Positions 59,865-64,000 of a DNA stretch of 64,000 nt are shown piece by piece. Numbering within the stretch: the stretch's first letter is position 1; each line of letters begins with the position of its first letter. Origin of the DNA: Siphonodentalium dalli (Eukaryota > Mollusca > Scaphopoda > Gadilida > Siphonodentaliidae); the NCBI GenBank assembly GCA_032622095.1, contig CP136065.1:118771195-118835194 (forward strand), written 5' to 3'. The notes under the pieces are model-generated. The model was not told where the DNA came from. It made no database searches and saw only the letters and a list, made by a program, of their open reading frames with translations. A program made the position numbers and the translations under genes.

Positions 59865-62561
59865 CCCTTTAGCGTTCAGAACACCCCAGAGCGCCCCGCC
59901 GTGTAGCGTCCAGAACACCCTAGAGAGCCCTGCCGCGTAGCGTCCAGAGAGCCCAGAGTTTTGCGTTTTTTTCAGTCATAGTTTACAACAAAACTATTGC
60001 ATTATAACACAACAAATTGCTTTCATTGTTAATGTAAATAATAAAATATATGTTACATTATTAATTGTTACGTTTTTGTGGGGTTTTGTGGCAGATTTTG
60101 TACAATTTAATCGATAGTTGTCAATAAAATCGCAATAAAACGAAAAGTGGAATGCGGCGGTGCTATTTTTTGAAGTCGACTAGAGAAATCAGCGTACTCG
60201 GTCAACTGTGTACGGTCGTCTAACTGACATTTATTTATTTTCGAACTTTATTTTTATTTCCAATAAAATATTTACTTGACTTGTTTATGTTTTTATATCA
60301 TATGCATCCAAATATAAAACAATCACTACCATTAATTTGACTAACGAAGCTACGGTAAGAGCAAGACGACATGCTGATATTGTTAGTTTTTGTTACTAAG
60401 GACGCCGTGTTTGTTCTTACTGCTGTGTAGGCATATTCCCAAATAAAACTGTTTCCAATTATTTTTATATTTTTCCTAATTCTTCACATGATCATATTGA
60501 CAATATTATATTTTTTATAGAGTGTATAAAATGTATTGAATAGCAATGCGAGGAACTAATTAGAAGCTTCCAGCAAACAGCGCGTTTACCAATTTCTGAA
60601 CACGTGGCTTCCATCCAAGCTGGGCGCGAATTTCAATCTTATAATTATCATTAATTTTTCAAGAGATATTTATCATTTAATCGAACAAAATTGCACTATT
60701 AGTATGTCCTTTGTTACAAGTTGAACATAGGCCAAACAATATATCGATTACCGGTAGTTTAACTGTGTACACACCTTGTGTTTTGGCACTAACTGTGATA
60801 TACATTGCATCATCATTACATCAAGGTCAAGGTAACACCTGTGTCTCAATGTGATTTATTTTTAGTATATTTCGTCATCCTTATTCAATACGATGTCTTG
60901 CTAACTATTATTTAGTTTGGCATCTCATATATTCACGAAGAGAAAAGCACTGTTATCGACCTTAATGGCCATTCAATCTTTTTCAAATGACAATATGTGA
61001 TGGACATGATCTACGCATGTAAATATGCCAAGATATATCGTAATAAACTGGGTCAAGTTCGAAGTTCGTACGCATTACGTTCGTGAGGTACACAGAAGGA
61101 GTTGTTGTCAGCGCTGAATATATAGTTCTTGCGATATATATTTCTATTCCGACATATTAAACATTATATTGTTACTGAATAGCATTTCAACTTCTAACCT
61201 ATGATTTAAAAAATTGAAATTTTAGTCTATTAATGCTGTTTTTATGTCTTTTTTTTATACATGACACACGGAGTAATTGTCGAAGTATTTACGTCGACTT
61301 TGCACATCTTATTTCTGTATCCTCACGATCATGGCTTGTGTTTTGTTTACATTGGTTACTATTTGTGATCACGTGTCAACAACAGTTAATCAGATTTTTA
61401 CAATACTGGAATCAATTTCACAATGCATTTCCACATTTTATTGAATTTCGTTGGTACATTATTAAATGCAAATAAATAGAAGTTGGTTAACACTTTGCTA
61501 GTGATTGTGGAAAAGTGAAGGTAATTCTGGAAATCGAGGTTATAACGTCAAACTTCATACAAAATCTTCGCGGTGTTTTTTTTTATAAAATATTGGGGAT
61601 AATTTTATTAAACGATGTCAAAGTATGGACATGAACTAGAGTGATTGGTGCCCATGTAGATGTGAAAATTTAAAGGAATGCACGCGTAAAACGATCTCAT
61701 TATTTTATTAGTAAGTGATTGCTAACAGTAAAGAAAGTACGGCAACTGTGTTGCCTTGCCGTCTTATGTAATACACAACTCAATCGACGACGTTTTCTGT
61801 TTTGCAAATTTATATATGCAATATATAATGGGGGATAATTTTGTTTAACGATGTCAAATTATGGTACGCATTCATGTGGACATGAACTAGAGTGATTGGT
61901 GCACATGTAGATGTGAAAATTTAAAGGAATGCACTGCAAAACGATCTCATTTTTTTATTTGAAAGTGATTGCTAACAGTAAAGAAATTATGGCGACTGTG
62001 TTGTCTCACGCAGTACCGTACACAACCAGCGTTTTTTGTTTTGCAATATTTCTGTTGATAAATTGAACACAATAATACGATAAATTTTCGGAAATTACCT
62101 GCTGAAATGACAGCAATCAAATTCAGAATCTGATACATTTCAATGTGAAATTGATTTTAATTCTATGCAACGAATCAGGGTCAAGAAAAATCCGGAAAGA
62201 TACCTACCAACTCCATAGTGTCTCCTTGTTCTCCATCACCAGATGGAATATATGATCAAACAAATCATCTTACCTGCTCTTCCCATACTAAGGATGTAGT
62301 ATGAATTAAATAAAAAAAAATTGCACATTGCCAATGGGGGGGACTTGACTTTCATAAATATGAAAATCAATTGTTACCAATTAATTAAAATAAAAAAAAC
62401 CATCCTTGCAGATAAACAAGAGCCACCATAAGATTTAATAATACATTTTTTCCTATAACTTTGACGTTACCAGAAAGTTATGTTGGCTGGGGTGACGACG
62501 TTCTCTCCTATCAGTATTGGTGTGGGTAATGACGTTAGACATATTACTGTTGGGTAAAGGG
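59865..62561. mobile_element. TTAA-flanked element with mismatched ends
   Basis: TTAA at 59861-59864 and 62562-62565. Left end CCCTTTAGCGTTCAGAAC; right end, inverted, CCCTTTACCCAACAGTAA. Only CCCTTTA is shared; the right end is of the same family as the element at 29540. Near the left end agcgtccagaacacccta-type units repeat. The interior has a ~250-bp tandem duplication (61605-62050) and no protein domain. Confidence 0.68.
61605..62050 (+). repeat. ~250-bp tandem duplication
   Basis: gtgattggtgcccatgtaga (61641) recurs at about 61892 with the following ~180 bp conserved (taaaggaatgca, aaaacgatctcatt, gtgattgctaacagtaaaga). Confidence 0.82.
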
Positions 62562-63951
62562 TTAAGCGTAATTGGCTAATAAATGTGAATTTGGCCTCCC
62601 ATAAATACCAGTCTAATCTCAATGACCATGCATATGCAACAGGAAGAAGAATCGACATTTATGAACAATCTGTTCATCCACCTGCGGCGACCTTCATGGC
62701 CTCGTATGTGGATGGGGAAGGGAACCATATGTGCGTATATATGTATCTTACATGCATACTATTCCGCAAATGACCGAAACAATAAGAAATTCCTCCCAAA
62801 TTATCCCCGAGTGCATGGGCTAAAACCATGCCCCATGTTCCCCGCTTATTGTGTGTGTTTTTTTTAAGAATAGAAGATAAACAATACGCACAAAAACACA
62901 ATAACAATACGACTGCATCTCGGCATTTCGCTTCTCGGTGACGTATTGAAGTGTCCGAAACTGAACGATAATTGTCCGAACCTGAACGAAAATTGTGTCT
63001 GAACCTGAACAAAATCATCGAAAATATTGCGAATCTGAACCTGAACATTTGGAAATTTTCAAAGGTCGTTTTTCGGAGTTAGACAATAAAATATCGCCCG
63101 TTTTGCATTCGGAAAATGTGTGTTAACCTAATCTACCCATGAAAATGCATAAATATGCGGATCCATGAGTCCAGGGCCAAAAAATTACGAAAAAGCAAAC
63201 ATTTTGCCACCTCGAGAAAATTTCGAAATTTTATGCCGACTTGACACCCCAAATGCAACATGTCACATGCCTGTCATGCAAAAGGTATGTTATGTAGGTG
63301 TTGCGTATATACCAATTTCTATATAATTGTTCGAAGGTCTATCGCCAAAAGATGTCGTTGATTGATGCTTGAAGACAATATATACACCTACTGTTTATCC
63401 TGACCAGTGGACGCCGCCATCTTGAATCGTATGAACCTAAACGGGTATACGACAGTGGATAAGCATATTCAGCTAGTCCTCATTTCCATGATAACCACTA
63501 TCAAACGGTGGCAATCATTTTGTTTGAAAACCACTCACTATTTTTCCTTCTGTTGCCTGCTTTTATTACCTGTCAATCACCCCTCCAAATGAATAATAGA
63601 CAATTCCAATGTACAATTTTATAAGAAAGCGATATACTACATGAGTACAACTAGTCATTTGAAGCCAGGGTCATATGTCCATGTGTTGTAACCAAAATTG
63701 ATTTAGCGCACCATAATTCAGAAAATAAATGTTCAAATAACCATAGGTCTTTTGTTGAACTTATCATTTGAACATCCAAAGAATATGCATCCTTCTGCAT
63801 TTGTATTATCTTTTCGTCATACTAATATCTGCTCATTTTACCTGAGCGTCCCTCCAAACAGATATGAACTATTCCAATGAATGAATACATTAATTTTGTG
63901 ACTGATTTGTGAGAATCCATTTTGTAAAGAAAGAATTAATATGTGTTACAG

Positions 63952-64000
63952 AATGCAGTTACACCAATGGATGCAGGTCCTCCAGATTTCATTCCACCTC
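63952..64000 (+). CDS. FCHSD2: FCHSD/Nwk exon j (partial): start of Pro-rich tail
   Basis: Acceptor tgtgttacag; frame 0 continues exon i. Sixteen codons plus one base are visible: NAVTPMDAGPPDFIPP. A Pro-rich C-terminal tail follows SH3-2 in this family. An alternative acceptor seven bases downstream (63958) would be out of phase. The exon is cut by the window end. Confidence 0.72.

Larger units (their letters stand above)
58150..62600. mobile_element. CTTAAG-rich MITE interrupted by two insertions
   Basis: GGGAGGCAACATTCACATTT at left and, inverted, GGGAGGCCAAATTCACATTT at right bracket a region rich in gcttaagcgtaat and variants (58190-58440, 59700-59860, 62562-62580). Removing the inserts 58444-59697 and 59865-62561 joins one continuous element of about 500 bp. 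A possible target duplication TACCAGT lies outside both ends with a small offset. Confidence 0.65.
57400..63457. mobile_element. 6.06-kb element with ~570-bp TIRs, TSD GATAA
   Basis: Arms from 57400 to about 57960 and from about 62880 to 63457 match in inverse orientation, with outer ends CACTGTCGGATACCTGTTTA and CACTGTCGTATACCCGTTTA. GATAA flanks both sides (57395-57399, 63458-63462). A 5-bp duplication and CAC start recall Transib elements, but that is inference. Open frames in the arms (57771-58043, 62674-63048) are mirror translations containing Phe/Arg/Ser-rich repeats and no domain I know. The interior is a nested stack of other elements. Confidence 0.8.
54406..63951 (+). other. Intron between exons i and j
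   Basis: 9.5 kb. A long hairpin starts 17 bp past the donor (54423-54548); YY1-like repeat units with a hairpin tail occupy 55290-56545; the nested 6-kb element fills 57400-63457. The sequence at 63740-63880 is a diverged copy of that near 13730-13860. An extra small exon cannot be excluded. Confidence 0.7.
4564..64000 (+). other. FCHSD2: Partial gene: Nervous wreck/FCHSD-family F-BAR and double SH3 protein (internal and C-terminal exons)
   Basis: Ten exons join into one uninterrupted reading frame of about 443 codons. Every boundary has AG acceptor and GT donor, and splice phases match throughout (0-0 except phase 1 after exons 4 and 8). Order: end of the F-BAR region, charged helical stretch, SH3-1 (ALYDFT ... 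GWVK ... GFIPESYV), Ser-rich linker, SH3-2 (ALYDYD ... EELSF ... DGFWEG ... GVFPS), start of a Pro-rich tail. Two adjacent SH3 domains after an F-BAR/coiled-coil region is the layout of Drosophila Nervous wreck and vertebrate FCHSD1/2. Known family role: binding curved membranes at endocytic sites or synapses and recruiting WASP, dynamin and intersectin/Dap160 to drive Arp2/3 actin assembly. The start codon, most of the F-BAR domain and the stop codon are outside the window. An invertebrate would usually have one gene for both vertebrate paralogues, so the symbol marks the family, not a proven paralogue. Small exons in the long introns could have been missed. Confidence 0.88.

Overview
The window looks like the inside of one long, intron-rich animal gene. 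The base composition is AT-rich, exons are short (52-343 bp) and separated by 1-11 kb introns, and the introns are full of hairpin-headed (CCGT)n repeats, palindromic MITEs, TTAA-flanked elements and a tRNA-derived SINE. This repeat landscape is familiar from molluscs, so a marine lophotrochozoan, probably a bivalve, is my inference; no marker gene proves it.

The only real protein-coding gene I can support runs left to right across the whole window. Ten exons (4564-4659, 9914-10057, 14679-14765, 19052-19103, 29010-29122, 32185-32343, 41571-41654, 42888-43230, 54203-54405, 63952 to the window end) join in one open frame with matching splice phases at every junction. They encode the middle and C-terminal part of an F-BAR/double-SH3 protein of the Nervous wreck/FCHSD family: the end of the F-BAR region, a charged coiled-coil stretch, a first SH3 domain split over three exons, a Ser-rich linker, a second SH3 domain in a single exon, and the start of a Pro-rich tail. 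The start codon, most of the F-BAR domain and the stop codon lie outside the window. Family members bind curved membrane and couple endocytosis to WASP/Arp2/3 actin assembly.

The other roughly 62.7 kb is intron, and most of what can be recognised there is mobile DNA. By target-site duplications (TSDs) and terminal inverted repeats (TIRs) I could delimit: five hAT-like non-autonomous elements (2818-3951, 8665-8921, 12356-13543, 50036-51661 with perfect 8-bp TSDs; 19662-25815 with 7 of 8); four TTAA-flanked elements (29540-31010, 46498-48830, 58444-59697, 59865-62561) and a probable fifth with 247-bp TIRs (10158-14460); a TA-flanked Tc1/mariner-like MITE (824-1592); a 6-kb element with about 570-bp TIRs and a 5-bp TSD (57400-63457); a 3.5-kb element whose ends are arrays of a CGACCGCGTT decamer (35883-39411); a SINE with a 12-bp TSD (28513-28827); and Helitron-like elements with tandem cores (40590-41014, 47549-48779). 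Tandem arrays include a 170-bp repeat (24131-24975), a 482-bp three-part higher-order repeat (29560-30750) and a 339-bp dimeric repeat (47800-48600). Several elements are nested up to three deep.

No transposase, reverse transcriptase or other second protein gene could be recognised; the remaining open frames are short and lie in repeats. The most unusual features are the decamer-array element, the nested TTAA stack at 57.4-63.5 kb, the higher-order repeats and a strong orientation bias of the hairpin-headed repeats relative to the host gene.
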